In this document: one piece after another, positions 23,466 through 33,070 of the stretch
Layout: every line of letters starts with the position of its first letter
Position numbering within the stretch: the first letter of the stretch is position 1
Source of the DNA: an uncultured Bacteroidaceae bacterium
GTDB taxonomy: Bacteria > Bacteroidota > Bacteroidia > Bacteroidales > Bacteroidaceae
Direction of reading: 5' to 3'
NCBI GenBank assembly: GCA_934394435.1
Contig: CAKRRN010000027.1
Coordinates: forward strand, 1 to 33,346
DNA: 33,346 bases
Made by a program: the position numbers and the translations under genes
The notes under the pieces: generated by a model
What the model was told of the DNA's origin: nothing
The model's database searches: none
The model's input: the letters and a program-made list of their open reading frames with translations, nothing else

Positions 23466-23653
23466 CGAAAAACTGACCCATGAGAGAAACATTATAAAAT
23501 AAAAAAAAGACAAGTAGATGTTCAAAATTAAAACACCACTATACATCGTTGGATTTGATTCTTCAGATTATATGATTTCATTTCGAACAACGACTCAAGC
23601 TACTCGCACAAGCGTAATGTCTCTCTAATTGTAGACTAAGCGTAAACGTCCCA
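23466..23653. other. Intergenic stretch downstream of fkp; nothing recognised
   Basis: This AT-rich spacer lies between the end of fkp and the promoter of the hypothetical-lysozyme pair, both read on the minus strand. No convincing hairpin terminator, RNA or repeat was found. Confidence 0.4.
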
Positions 23654-26503
23654 TTAGGAACGGCTTGTCTGCATACCCGTCCTGCTTAGCGACATTTCCA
23701 CGAAGCGCGCACGAGCGTTTGGACGATTCTCAGCCAGAATCTTACGGATACGGACCGCTGCTTCGGCATCCTTCGCCATCATATAAAGGTATCCACCTCC
23801 GCCTGCCCCTGGTAGCTTATAGCCAGCACACAGGTCGTCAACCAGACGCGTGATGGAACGTACAGACTCTGGATTGGTACCACTGTCAAGCAACTGGTTT
23901 TGCTGCCACGTCCGTCGTACAAGCGCACCCACACGATCATAATCGCAGCGCTGAAATGCCTCGTAAACGTCCAGAGCATGATTCTTCATCTCAGCAAGAA
24001 GCTCCATGTGGCGGCTCTCGTAAAGGAACATCGAGCGGACTATCTCTGCCAAAATGGTCTTTGCCGTACGGGTGACACCTGTATAATAAAGCAAATGGCA
24101 AGAGGCGTATTGAGGATCGGTATAGAGTGTGTCATTCAGCCAGCGCACTTCTGGACTCTGCATGAAGCCCTCGCCTGTCAGCAGAAGTTTCAGTCCGGGC
24201 AACACACCTCCATACTGGTCTTGCCATCCTCCGCCCGTAGTAAGCAGTTGCTCCAGAGCCAAGGTGCGGTTAGACACCTCGCACTTGTCCCAATGAAGTC
24301 CGCAGAAGTCACTTAGTGCACCCAGCACCGTGGCTGCCAGTATGCTACTCGTGCCCAATCCGCTTCCTGCAGGAATCGCGCTCAAGAGCGTCACCTCCAT
24401 GCCTCCACCGAAGTTACGTAGCTGATCGTAAAGGCTCTCGTAGTGGCACGAACAGAAGTCGGGAAGGAAACCAGCTAGAGCCAAAGCGGCCTTGGGGATG
24501 GAGAACGGAGAACCGACTTGAGCGTAACGACGCAACTGCTCATAAGATTCGATGTGTTCCTCTGCCCCCAGATCTATGCTTCGAAGGATAATCTCATAAC
24601 TGGCGGATGGTTTTATATACACCTGAAGGGGTGGCTGTCCGTTTAGCTCGATTGCCAGATTCACTACGTGTCCCCCATTTATCAGACAATAAGGAGGAGT
24701 ATCTGTCCACCCTCCTGCCAAATCTATGCGTACTGGGCTGCGCCCCCATACGATCTGGTCTGACTGCACATCCATTCGAGGCATTTGCTTCTGACGACGT
24801 ATATTGTCAACGAGCCCATCACGCAGGAGCGAGAAGGCAGCCTGCTCATGTACATCGTCTGCTTCGCCACGCAAGGTGAGCACCCGATGACGAAACATCT
24901 GGTCGCTTATACGGGTCAGCAAGGGTGTGTCGTCGGGCAATTCATCGGGCAACGGCAGACGATGCTTGGCATATTCGTGAGCCATATCGTCGAGATTGGT
25001 CTGATAGAACACGCTACAACGGTAGTTCTTTGCCATCTTACCCAAATTCAGAGCGCGTAACTCTTCACGCTGCCTTTGCAGACGTTGCAAGTCGGCTTTA
25101 TCCGACAAGTCGTTAGCACTCATCTTATGCGCCTTCCGCCACAGTTCGCGACCATAATCGTTTCCCGGATTGGAGACCATCCAGTCCAGCATGATTCCCA
25201 TTTCCTCTACATGCTCGCTCACGGGGAACAAACGAGCTGCCTGCAGGTCATCCTGAGGCTGTATATCAGAGAGTTCTATGCCACGAAGCGAAGCCCACTC
25301 CGTCACACTCATTCCCAAATACGTCACGCAAGGATCGGCAATATTTCCGCGAAACTGGTCATTCATCCCATACGGACGCAGGGCAAAAGCTGACTGAGAA
25401 GAACCGACAGGCACCACATCCACGCAAACATCACGGCACAAATCCACATGCCAGTCGTTACGCGGAACACCCGTCACAATATTATTTCCATGCAAATGCC
25501 AATGCTCGCCTATCCAAGAATTCTCAATCCAAGTATTGCAATTCTCTTCCGTGAGAAGGGTTTGGCAGACAGCATTCTGTATGAATATCGAAGGGTGGGG
25601 CTTGGTGCCCAAATGCATGATGCGACGCTGATCAAACACCAGATTCTGGATGCTGAGCGTACTGCTTATCATCTCACGACTAGTGCCGTAATGATAGAAC
25701 TCGCCATCCTGTAGGGGAAGAATGGCTGTGGTGAGTCCATCGAGCAAACTGTCTGGGCGCGAAGGGTTCTCGCCCAATGCGCAACCAAAGTCACTATAGA
25801 GGTCATAATAGCCGATGGTGCCATCAGTATTCCTGCTACGCTTCTCCAGCAAAGAGACCGCTCGGTCACTCAGAAGCCAGATGCCCACATCCATCAAGAA
25901 GAGATGTGTGTGCGCCAGCTCTCCCATACGTTCCACGCTGGGCTTCTGCAGCATAAAGTCCAGACGACCAGGAGTGTCGCGCCTGGAGAAGAACACACCG
26001 TGGTTCTTCGCCAACGAAGGATCTACCCACAAACCGTAACACACGACATCCGCCTCGGGCACAGGTTGCAGTTTGCCCGTTCTGATGTAAACATCCCCAC
26101 TGGCTATCAGCGTGTGTAGCGTATCGGGAGCTGCCTCCATAATCCGCTCGTAAAGGGGCAACTGCAACTGCAGTAAGTCTTGCGAAATACGCTGTCCCCT
26201 ACTCCAACGAAAGACTGGTATCGGGGTCAGCACCTTGCCGCTGGGGGCATACGAAGGAAGCCTACGGCTCTGACCGCCAGCATGAAGCAGGATGCGCTTC
26301 TCACGTGCTACCCATTCCTCCAGACAGGAAGATGGACTCTCCCACTTACGGCAGGCATCGAGCAACCACGTTGTTCCGCCACCGCTTCCCAACTTCCGAC
26401 CCACAGGATCGTTCGTGCAGAAATATTCCTCATGAGACACACCCTTCACCTCGTGGAAGCATCCCACAAGATTTGGTGGCAGAGACAACAGTTTCTTCGT
26501 CAT
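23654..26503 (-). CDS. fkp: Bifunctional L-fucokinase / GDP-L-fucose pyrophosphorylase
   Basis: The ATG at 26501-26503 gives 949 residues beginning MTKKLLSLPPNLV. This is the start and, to my knowledge, the length of Bacteroides fragilis Fkp; the longer frame to 26569 adds 22 unrelated residues. The N-terminal half is the pyrophosphorylase (GSGGGTTWLL, LLHAGGQSRRLPSYAPSGK, IASGDVYIR). The C-terminal half is the GHMP-type fucokinase (GRSPVRIDLAGGWTDTPP, IPAGSGLGTSSILAA, LPGAGGGGYLYM). It phosphorylates free L-fucose and converts the product to GDP-L-fucose in the cytosol, letting the cell decorate surface glycans with scavenged host fucose. It is the last gene of the manC-gmd-fcl-fkp series, 78 bases after fcl. 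Confidence 0.97.
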   Translation of the reverse strand: MTKKLLSLPPNLVGCFHEVKGVSHEEYFCTNDPVGRKLGSGGGTTWLLDACRKWESPSSCLEEWVAREKRILLHAGGQSRRLPSYAPSGKVLTPIPVFRWSRGQRISQDLLQLQLPLYERIMEAAPDTLHTLIASGDVYIRTGKLQPVPEADVVCYGLWVDPSLAKNHGVFFSRRDTPGRLDFMLQKPSVERMGELAHTHLFLMDVGIWLLSDRAVSLLEKRSRNTDGTIGYYDLYSDFGCALGENPSRPDSLLDGLTTAILPLQDGEFYHYGTSREMISSTLSIQNLVFDQRRIMHLGTKPHPSIFIQNAVCQTLLTEENCNTWIENSWIGEHWHLHGNNIVTGVPRNDWHVDLCRDVCVDVVPVGSSQSAFALRPYGMNDQFRGNIADPCVTYLGMSVTEWASLRGIELSDIQPQDDLQAARLFPVSEHVEEMGIMLDWMVSNPGNDYGRELWRKAHKMSANDLSDKADLQRLQRQREELRALNLGKMAKNYRCSVFYQTNLDDMAHEYAKHRLPLPDELPDDTPLLTRISDQMFRHRVLTLRGEADDVHEQAAFSLLRDGLVDNIRRQKQMPRMDVQSDQIVWGRSPVRIDLAGGWTDTPPYCLINGGHVVNLAIELNGQPPLQVYIKPSASYEIILRSIDLGAEEHIESYEQLRRYAQVGSPFSIPKAALALAGFLPDFCSCHYESLYDQLRNFGGGMEVTLLSAIPAGSGLGTSSILAATVLGALSDFCGLHWDKCEVSNRTLALEQLLTTGGGWQDQYGGVLPGLKLLLTGEGFMQSPEVRWLNDTLYTDPQYASCHLLYYTGVTRTAKTILAEIVRSMFLYESRHMELLAEMKNHALDVYEAFQRCDYDRVGALVRRTWQQNQLLDSGTNPESVRSITRLVDDLCAGYKLPGAGGGGYLYMMAKDAEAAVRIRKILAENRPNARARFVEMSLSRTGMQTSRS

Positions 26504-26581
26504 TACCCGATTTGTTTTTTGTTCTTTCTTATTATTTATTATAAGGTATTGCTTTTCTCTATGTGACAAGGTCGTTTTTTT

Positions 26582-27721
26582 TTACCCCTTGTGGTTGATG
26601 CAGATACCCTTCTGATACCATTCGTACAGGCGGTGAATGCCCTCGTCAATCTCTATTGTGTGATGCCAGCCCAGACGATGAAGTTTGCTCACGTCGGTCA
26701 GTTTCAACATGGTTCCATCGGGTTTGGTACTATCCCAACAAAGGTCACCACGGAAACCAATCTCCGTCACAATCTTTTCCGCACATTCACGTATGCTCAA
26801 TTGCTGACCCGTGCCCACATTGATGTGGCAGTTGCGTATCTCGCGTATGCCGTCGCGGTTCACCCTCATTTGGGTATTTTCCACCACGTCCTTGAAGTCC
26901 ACGTTAATCAGACAATGCACACTCGCGTCTGCCATCTCCTCGCTCCACAGAAATTCGCGCATAGGAGCCCCTGTGCCCCACAGGGTCACCTTGCCCTTTT
27001 CTATGCCGTAAGAGCGCAATACGGTCTCTATGTCGAGCACGTCAGATGTTGCGTCCACACGCAAACCCGTCTCCTTCATACTTACAGGGCGCAGACCAAT
27101 ATCCTTGCGCACTGCCTCCATATCGTCCTCCGTCAAACATTTCGCCAGATAGACCTTGCGTATCATGGCTGGCAACACGTGGCTGTTTTCCAGATGAAAG
27201 TTGTCGTTGGGACCATACAAGTTGGTGGGCATCACGGCAATGTAGTTGGTACCATACTGCAAGTTAAACGACTCACACATCTTTAGTCCTGCTATCTTGG
27301 CAATGGCGTAGGGTTCGTTGGTATACTCCAATTCGCTCGTCAGCAGACAGTCCTCGGGCATAGGTTGCGGAGCCTCGCCTGGATAGATGCAAGTGCTACC
27401 CAGAAAAAGCAATTTCTTCACCCCATGCTTCCAACTCTCTCCTATCACGTTCTGCTGTATCTGCAGGTTCTGGTAGATAAAGTCCGCACGGTACTGCAGG
27501 TTTGCCATAATGCCACCCACATGGGCAGCGGCAAGAACCACAGCCTCAGGCTTCTCCTCATCGAAGAAAGCCTTTACCGCACAGGGGTCCAGCAAGTCCA
27601 GCTCACTATGGCTACGACCCACCAGGTTGTCGTATCCCCGTTTCTTCAGATTATTCCATATGGCAGAACCTACCAGTCCATGGTGTCCTGCCACATATAT
27701 TTTCGTAGATTTGTCTAACAT
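26582..27721 (-). CDS. fcl: GDP-L-fucose synthase (GDP-4-keto-6-deoxymannose epimerase/reductase)
   Basis: The 379-residue short-chain dehydrogenase-type enzyme carries out the last de novo step to GDP-L-fucose with NADPH. It shows the nucleotide-binding motif VAGHHGLVGSAIW (GxxGxxG), the GSTCIYPG and PEDCLLT strings typical of Fcl, the catalytic YAIAK of the Tyr-x3-Lys pair, and NLYGPNDNFH. It is about 60 residues longer than the E. coli enzyme; an insertion at about residues 200-245 (EDDMEAVRKDIGLRP and neighbouring sequence) accounts for much of this. It follows gmd after 92 bases and precedes fkp. No -7 box lies upstream, so transcription from gmd or manC is likely. Confidence 0.95.
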   Translation of the reverse strand: MLDKSTKIYVAGHHGLVGSAIWNNLKKRGYDNLVGRSHSELDLLDPCAVKAFFDEEKPEAVVLAAAHVGGIMANLQYRADFIYQNLQIQQNVIGESWKHGVKKLLFLGSTCIYPGEAPQPMPEDCLLTSELEYTNEPYAIAKIAGLKMCESFNLQYGTNYIAVMPTNLYGPNDNFHLENSHVLPAMIRKVYLAKCLTEDDMEAVRKDIGLRPVSMKETGLRVDATSDVLDIETVLRSYGIEKGKVTLWGTGAPMREFLWSEEMADASVHCLINVDFKDVVENTQMRVNRDGIREIRNCHINVGTGQQLSIRECAEKIVTEIGFRGDLCWDSTKPDGTMLKLTDVSKLHRLGWHHTIEIDEGIHRLYEWYQKGICINHKG

Positions 27722-27813
27722 TGCCCAAATCCCCCCCTCTTACGTTTCTTTATCTTATTTATTATCTAACGATTTTTATTTTTCTACAGAAAAAAAAAGA
27801 ATAGCAGAAAGAG

Positions 27814-28914
27814 TTACTTCACGAGTCCTTTCTCCAAATACTCCGCCAGGTTCACACGCATCACATTAGCCACGTGGTCAGCTGCCACCTGCTCCATATC
27901 GTGCTTTACCATGATGGCCACCAGTTGCTCGAAGGAAGTCTTCTCCAGAGGGTCCCAACCCAGTTTCATCTTCGCTTTGGTGGGATCGCCCCACAGGTTT
28001 ACCACGTCCGTCGGACGGTAGAAGTCCTCGCTCACCTCCACGAGCACGCGGCCCGTGGATTTCTCATAACCTTTCTCATCCAGACCCTCGCCCTTGAACT
28101 CCAGTTCTATGCCCACGTGCTTGAAGGCATAGTAGCAGAACTCTCTTACACTATGCTGCACGCCCGTGGCTATCACGAAATCCTCTGGTTTGTCTTGCTG
28201 TAGAATCAACCACATACACTCCACGTAGTCTTTGGCGTAACCCCAGTCACGCAGCGAGGAGAGATTCCCCAAATAGAGTTTATCCTGCTTACCCTGAGCT
28301 ATGCGTGCGGCAGCAAGGGTAATCTTACGCGTCACAAACGTCTCACCGCGGCGCTCGCTTTCGTGGTTGAAGAGAATTCCCGAACAGCAAAACATGCCAT
28401 AGGCGTCGCGATACTCCTTCACAATCCAGTAGCCATAGAGCTTAGCCACCGCATAGGGGCTGTAGGGATGGAAAGGCGTCTCCTCGTTCTGCGGCACTTC
28501 CTCTACCTTACCGTAGAGTTCGCTGGTAGATGCCTGGTAGATACGGCACGTTGACTCCAAATGGTTGGTGCGCACGGCTTCCAGAATACGCAACACACCC
28601 ACAGCATCCACGTCTGCAGTAAACTCGGGCGCGTCGAAACTCACCTGCACATGGCTCTGCGCTGCCAAATTGTAAATCTCTGTAGGCATCACCTTACCCA
28701 CCAGCTTGACCAGCGACATTGAGTCGCTCATATCGGCATAATGAAGATGGAAGTGCGGTCTGCCCTCCAGATGTGCGATACGTTGGCGAAAATCCACCGA
28801 TGAGCGACGGATGATGCCGTGCACCTCATACCCCTTCTCAAGCAGAAACTCACTCAGATATGAACCATCCTGACCCGTTACGCCCGTAATGAGCGCGATA
28901 TTTCTCTTTTCCAA
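27814..28914 (-). CDS. gmd: GDP-mannose 4,6-dehydratase
   Basis: The 366-residue enzyme converts GDP-D-mannose to GDP-4-keto-6-deoxy-D-mannose, the first step towards GDP-fucose. It shows ITGVTGQDGSYLSEFLL (NADP-binding GxxGxxG), GIIRRSS, NLAAQSHVQVSFD, STSELYGKVEEVPQNE (catalytic Thr/Ser and Glu) and the SPYAVAKLYGYW Tyr-x3-Lys motif. RPTDVVNLWGDPTKA near the end is the family's C-terminal signature. Length fits the family (about 370). It lies between manC (154 bases upstream) and fcl. No standard -7 box was seen in the AT-rich spacer upstream. Confidence 0.97.
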   Translation of the reverse strand: MEKRNIALITGVTGQDGSYLSEFLLEKGYEVHGIIRRSSVDFRQRIAHLEGRPHFHLHYADMSDSMSLVKLVGKVMPTEIYNLAAQSHVQVSFDAPEFTADVDAVGVLRILEAVRTNHLESTCRIYQASTSELYGKVEEVPQNEETPFHPYSPYAVAKLYGYWIVKEYRDAYGMFCCSGILFNHESERRGETFVTRKITLAAARIAQGKQDKLYLGNLSSLRDWGYAKDYVECMWLILQQDKPEDFVIATGVQHSVREFCYYAFKHVGIELEFKGEGLDEKGYEKSTGRVLVEVSEDFYRPTDVVNLWGDPTKAKMKLGWDPLEKTSFEQLVAIMVKHDMEQVAADHVANVMRVNLAEYLEKGLVK

Positions 28915-29068
28915 AATTATGGTCTTAGTTTATTATATTATAATATGTATAATCCTACTTGTACTTGCGGAGCCAGCGTTTCTCCCCACACAGCAGACCA
29001 CGCCCCTTCGGCAAGTCCTCATCTCCCAATCATCTCTTCTCCGCCTTTTCCTTATCGCCTCTACTCTC
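28915..29068. other. Spacer between manC and gmd
   Basis: This 154-base stretch contains an AT-rich near-palindromic run around 28931-28956, close to the gmd start, and a pyrimidine-rich run on the plus strand. No -7 box or terminator was identified. Confidence 0.4.
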
Positions 29069-30130
29069 TCACTCCTGACAGAAGTCGCGGATGCGTTGTT
29101 CCTCATCCAGGCGGCAGATCAGCAAATTACCGTCTTTCTCCGCCACAATGTATCCCTCCAGTCCTTGTATTACAGCCTTCTTTGCCGAAGGTACATGCAC
29201 CACGCAGTCAGTACTCTCATATAGGCGCACGTTATTGCCCACACAGGCATTCCCATGTGCATCATGCGGACTGTTGAGCAGGAGCGAGCCCCACGTACCC
29301 AGGTCACTCCATCCGAACTGTGCAGGACAGACGAAGATCTCCTCCGCCTTCTCCAGAATGGCGTAGTCCACAGAGATATTCTCACACTCGGGGAAGACGC
29401 GGTCCACGGCAGCCTGTTCCTCGGCTGTACCATAGACAGGCAGCAGGTCTTCGAAAATCTGTGAGATTGAGGGCTGATACACTCTAAATGCGTTCACAAT
29501 CGTGCTCACGTTCCACACGAAGATACCCGAGTTCCAGAAGAAATTCCCCTGGCTAATATAGTGACGAGCGGTATCCACATCTGGCTTCTCGCGGAAGAAA
29601 TCCACACGGTACATCTCTCGGTTGCGCGCTGAGGGCACCGTAAGATCTGCCTGAATATACCCATAACCCGTCTCCGGACGCGTTGGCTTCAGACCCAGAG
29701 TCACTATCGCGTCTGTCTCTGCCACAAAACGAAGACTCGTAGAGATGACCCTACGAAACTCCACAGGGTCAGTCACCAGATGGTCGCTGGGAGAGACCAC
29801 GATGTTTGCACGCGGATTACGGGCCTTGATGTGCCAGCAGACATAAGCGATACAGGGAGCCGTATTCCTGCGACATGGCTCGCAGAGGATATTCCCCTCG
29901 GGTATCTCTGGTAGCTGCGCACGCACCAACTCAGCGTAATCCTTGCTCGTGGCAACCCAAATATTCTCGGGAGGAACCAGAGGCTCAAACCTATCAAACG
30001 TCAACTGTAGCAACGTACGGCCACAACCAATCACATCATTGAACTGCTTGGGGACACGCTCCGTGCTCAAAGGCCAGAAACGGCTTCCCACACCGCCAGC
30101 CATGATTACCAAATGATTGCCCTGATCCAT
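29069..30130 (-). CDS. manC: Mannose-1-phosphate guanylyltransferase
   Basis: The ATG at 30128-30130 gives 353 residues (MDQGNHLVIMAGGVG); the longer frame to 30178 would start upstream of the promoter box and is rejected. The protein makes GDP-mannose from mannose-1-phosphate and GTP. It has the pyrophosphorylase signature GGVGSRFWPLSTERVPKQF, then PSDHLVTD, GYGYIQAD, VDFFREKPD, GNFFWNSGIFVW and DLGTWGSL. It is single-domain: the phosphomannose-isomerase half found in many ManC/AlgA proteins is absent. It heads the minus-strand fucose series and supplies the Gmd substrate. Phosphomannomutase (ManB) is not in the window. Confidence 0.95.
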   Translation of the reverse strand: MDQGNHLVIMAGGVGSRFWPLSTERVPKQFNDVIGCGRTLLQLTFDRFEPLVPPENIWVATSKDYAELVRAQLPEIPEGNILCEPCRRNTAPCIAYVCWHIKARNPRANIVVSPSDHLVTDPVEFRRVISTSLRFVAETDAIVTLGLKPTRPETGYGYIQADLTVPSARNREMYRVDFFREKPDVDTARHYISQGNFFWNSGIFVWNVSTIVNAFRVYQPSISQIFEDLLPVYGTAEEQAAVDRVFPECENISVDYAILEKAEEIFVCPAQFGWSDLGTWGSLLLNSPHDAHGNACVGNNVRLYESTDCVVHVPSAKKAVIQGLEGYIVAEKDGNLLICRLDEEQRIRDFCQE

Positions 30131-30159
30131 TTTGATTTCTTCTCTTTTTAACCTTTTTA

Positions 30160-30167
30160 CAAAGGTA
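30160..30167 (-). promoter_or_regulatory. -7 promoter box for manC and probably the GDP-fucose genes
   Basis: TACCTTTG on the minus strand, predicted start near 30153, leader about 23 bases. It is the only standard box seen upstream of any of the four fucose genes. Confidence 0.6.
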
Positions 30168-30262
30168 CAAAAAAACATAATTCACGGCCTCCTTTTCCCA
30201 TGCTTTTATTCCTTATCCTCCGCTAACCTCGCCTTATTCATGGTCATTTTAAGGAAAAGGTG

Positions 30263-30270
30263 TAACTTTG
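30263..30270 (+). promoter_or_regulatory. -7 promoter box for fabD
   Basis: TAACTTTG followed by C, predicted start near 30277, leader about 41 bases. It is divergent from the manC promoter. Confidence 0.6.
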
Positions 30271-30317
30271 CAGCCAGATTTTTATATTTGATACTTAGAA
30301 ATTTTATCAAAAAAAAG

Positions 30318-31214
30318 ATGAAAGCATTTGTATTCCCCGGACAGGGAGCCCAGTTCACCGGGATGGGCAAGGATTTGTACGAGAACAACCAGACAGCAAA
30401 AGAGCTGTTCGAGAAGGCCAACGAGATACTCGGATTCCGCATTACAGACATCATGTTTGAAGGCTCGGCTGACGAGCTCAAGCAAACACGTGTGACACAG
30501 CCTGCCGTCTTCCTCCACAGCGTTATCAGCGCTATCTGCATGGGCGACGAATTCCAGCCCGACATGGTGGGCGGTCACAGCCTGGGTGAATTCAGCGCAT
30601 TGGTAGCTGCCGGTGCACTCGGATTCGAGGATGGACTGCGACTGGTACATGCACGTGCACTCGCCATGCAGCAAGCCTGCGAGGTAACTCCTGGCACCAT
30701 GGCTGCCATCATCGCCCTGCCCGACGAAACGATCGAGAACGTCTGCACAGAGGTGTCTGCAGAGGGACACGGAGTAGTAGTACCAGCCAACTACAACTGC
30801 CCCGGACAGCTCGTCATCAGCGGTAACGTAGAAGCAGTAAACGAAGCTTGCGACAAGCTAAAGGCTGCAGGAGCCAAGCGCGCACTCGTGTTGCCCGTAG
30901 GAGGAGCCTTCCACAGCCCACTCATGCAACCCGCTGCAGAACAGTTGCGAAAGGCCATCAGCGAAGTAGAGTTCCAGACACCCAGATGCCCCATCTACCA
31001 AAACGTAGACGCGAAAGCGCACACCGATGCCACCGAGATTAAGCAAAACCTCATGGCACAGCTCACAGCTAGCGTACGATGGACACAAGAGGTCAACAAC
31101 ATGATACAGGCAGGAGCCACCGACTTCACAGAATGCGGACCTGGCAAGGCACTTCAGGGAATGATAGCCAAGATAGCCAAAGGAAACGAAGCCGTGACCG
31201 TCAAGGGCATCTGA
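30318..31214 (+). CDS. fabD: Malonyl-CoA:acyl carrier protein transacylase
   Basis: The ATG at 30318 gives 298 residues beginning MKAFVFPGQGAQFTGMG, the family N-terminus; an in-frame extension to 30132 runs through the promoter and is rejected. FabD moves malonyl from CoA to acyl carrier protein, feeding fatty-acid elongation in the cytosol. The catalytic serine is in GHSLGEFSALV, the catalytic His in PVGGAFHSPLM, and the C-terminal ECGPGKALQGM string is typical. It has its own promoter, is divergent from manC, and is followed 4 bases later by an alpha-amylase gene, an unusual partner. Confidence 0.96.
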   Translation: MKAFVFPGQGAQFTGMGKDLYENNQTAKELFEKANEILGFRITDIMFEGSADELKQTRVTQPAVFLHSVISAICMGDEFQPDMVGGHSLGEFSALVAAGALGFEDGLRLVHARALAMQQACEVTPGTMAAIIALPDETIENVCTEVSAEGHGVVVPANYNCPGQLVISGNVEAVNEACDKLKAAGAKRALVLPVGGAFHSPLMQPAAEQLRKAISEVEFQTPRCPIYQNVDAKAHTDATEIKQNLMAQLTASVRWTQEVNNMIQAGATDFTECGPGKALQGMIAKIAKGNEAVTVKGI

Positions 31215-31218
31215 CCGC

Positions 31219-32874
31219 ATGACCATCTATCAAGTATTTACCAGGCTCTTCGGTAACGACAATCCCGAATGCATCCCGAACGGAACCAAAGCTGAGAACG
31301 GATGCGGCACCATGGCTGACTTCACAGACAAAGCGTTGCAGCAAGTCCGTAGTCTGGGGGCCACACACATCTGGTACACGGGAATCATCGAACACGCCAC
31401 ACAGACCGACCACACCCCTTGGGGCATACAGAAAGACCACCCCGAGGTCGTGAAAGGTCGGGCTGGAAGCCCATACGCCATCAAGGACTACTACGACGTA
31501 GACCCTGACCTCGCCACCGACGTGACAAAGCGCATGAAGGAGTTCGATAGCCTCGTCAGACGCACACACCAGGCAGGACTCGGAGTTATCATAGACTTCG
31601 TGCCCAACCACGTAGCACGCGAGTACCACTCCGACGCTTCGCCCAAAGGTACAGAGAATCTGGGAGAGAAGGACGACACATCGCTCTCCTTCTCACCCCA
31701 AAACAACTTCTATTACCTGCCAGCGGACCAACTGCATCTCGACAATATTACTACCAGTCAGACCGACTATCGGGAACAACCAGCCAAAGTCACAGGCAAC
31801 GATTGCTTCTCCGCCTGGCCAGGTAGAAACGACTGGTACGAGACTGTGAAGCTTAACTACGGAATAGACTACCAGGGGGGAAGGCAATGCCACTTCACAC
31901 CACGCCCCTCTACCTGGGACAAGATGCTCGCCATACTGCTCTTCTGGGCAGCAAAGGGAGTGGATGCCTTCCGCTGCGACATGGCTGAAATGGTACCCGT
32001 TGAGTTTTGGCACTGGGCAATAGCCGAAGTAAAAAACCTCTACCCCCACATCACCTTCATAGCCGAAGTCTACAACCCCGCACTCTACAGAGACTATGTA
32101 CACCGCGGAGGATTTGACTACCTCTACGACAAGGTCGGGCTTTACGACACACTCAGAGCCGTCACCAGGCACGAGGCGTCTGCACAGGCACTAACCGCCT
32201 GCTGGCAAAGCATCGACGACATCAGACCTCACATGCTACGCTTCCTCGAAAACCACGACGAGCAGCGACTGGCAAGTGATTTCTTCGCCGCTGATGCACG
32301 ACGAGGACGCGCACCCATGCTGGTTGCAGCACTCATGGACCCCTCACCCGTAATGATCTACTTCGGACAAGAACTGGGAGAGAAAGGCATGGACCAAGAA
32401 GGCTTCAGCGGACTGGACGGACGCACCACTATCTTCGACTACTGGTCTGTAGACACCATACGCAGATGGAGAGACAACGGAGCATTCACGGGCAAACAAC
32501 TCACTGGCGACGAAATACGCCTTAGAGACTTCTACGCTCGAGTGCTCAGCCTCAGAGAGACCATGCCCGTGTTGCGCACAGGCATGTTCTACGACCTCAT
32601 GTACGCCAACCCCCATCTCACACAGCAATACGTCTTCATGCGATCCCTGCAAAAGGAAGCCATCCTCGTGATAGCCAATTTCAGCGAACAGACACAGGAA
32701 ATCAGCGTAAACCTGCCCAGCGAGATGTTCAGTTTCCTCCAGCTTGACAGCCAGACGAACCTGCGTGTGCAAGACCTACTCAATGATGAGACCACACAGA
32801 TAGATTTCACACCCGACACCCCCCTGCACACACTCGTTAGGGGATACTGCGGCGTAGTCCTTCTGCTCAGGTAA
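31219..32874 (+). CDS. Cytosolic GH13-family alpha-amylase-type glycoside hydrolase
   Basis: The 551-residue protein lacks a signal peptide, so it should act on internal glycogen or imported maltodextrins. GH13 conserved regions are visible: GVIIDFVPNHV (region I), VDAFRCDMAEMVP with nucleophile D254 (region II), ITFIAEVYN with acid/base E283 (region III) and RFLENHDEQR with D347 (region IV). A C-terminal beta domain (about 460-551) closes the protein. The start ATG is 4 bases after the fabD stop, so the two share a transcript. The exact specificity (alpha-amylase, maltogenic or trehalose-type) cannot be assigned. A terminator-like hairpin follows. Confidence 0.9.
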   Translation: MTIYQVFTRLFGNDNPECIPNGTKAENGCGTMADFTDKALQQVRSLGATHIWYTGIIEHATQTDHTPWGIQKDHPEVVKGRAGSPYAIKDYYDVDPDLATDVTKRMKEFDSLVRRTHQAGLGVIIDFVPNHVAREYHSDASPKGTENLGEKDDTSLSFSPQNNFYYLPADQLHLDNITTSQTDYREQPAKVTGNDCFSAWPGRNDWYETVKLNYGIDYQGGRQCHFTPRPSTWDKMLAILLFWAAKGVDAFRCDMAEMVPVEFWHWAIAEVKNLYPHITFIAEVYNPALYRDYVHRGGFDYLYDKVGLYDTLRAVTRHEASAQALTACWQSIDDIRPHMLRFLENHDEQRLASDFFAADARRGRAPMLVAALMDPSPVMIYFGQELGEKGMDQEGFSGLDGRTTIFDYWSVDTIRRWRDNGAFTGKQLTGDEIRLRDFYARVLSLRETMPVLRTGMFYDLMYANPHLTQQYVFMRSLQKEAILVIANFSEQTQEISVNLPSEMFSFLQLDSQTNLRVQDLLNDETTQIDFTPDTPLHTLVRGYCGVVLLLR

Positions 32875-32913
32875 CATCCCCCTCTGCGTCTTGAGCAAAG
32901 ACGAACCTCAGAC

Positions 32914-32958
32914 AGCCCCCTACTGCCACGATAATTAACAACAAAGCAGCAGGGGGCT
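32914..32958 (+). terminator. Hairpin downstream of the fabD-amylase genes
   Basis: AGCCCCCTACTGC (32914-32926) pairs with GCAGCAGGGGGCT (32946-32958) with a single mismatch across a 19-base loop, 40 bases after the stop codon. No U tract follows, but the stem is strong and well placed. Confidence 0.65.
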
Positions 32959-33070
32959 ATCGTATTCAAAACTTTCATAGTCTCTTCTGGAATTCTCCAA
33001 CCAGAAATATCCGTTGAGACGAAATATCCGCAAAAACATAAGAATATCTACACAAAAACGGCTCTGCTAA

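Noticed and set aside
26504..26569. 22-residue N-terminal extension of Fkp
   Set aside because: The family N-terminus begins at MTKKLLSLPPNLV, giving the expected 949 residues. The extension is low-complexity Lys/Asn-rich.
30132..30317. N-terminal extension of FabD through the divergent promoter region
   Set aside because: The extension contains the TAACTTTG promoter box, and the family N-terminus begins at 30318.
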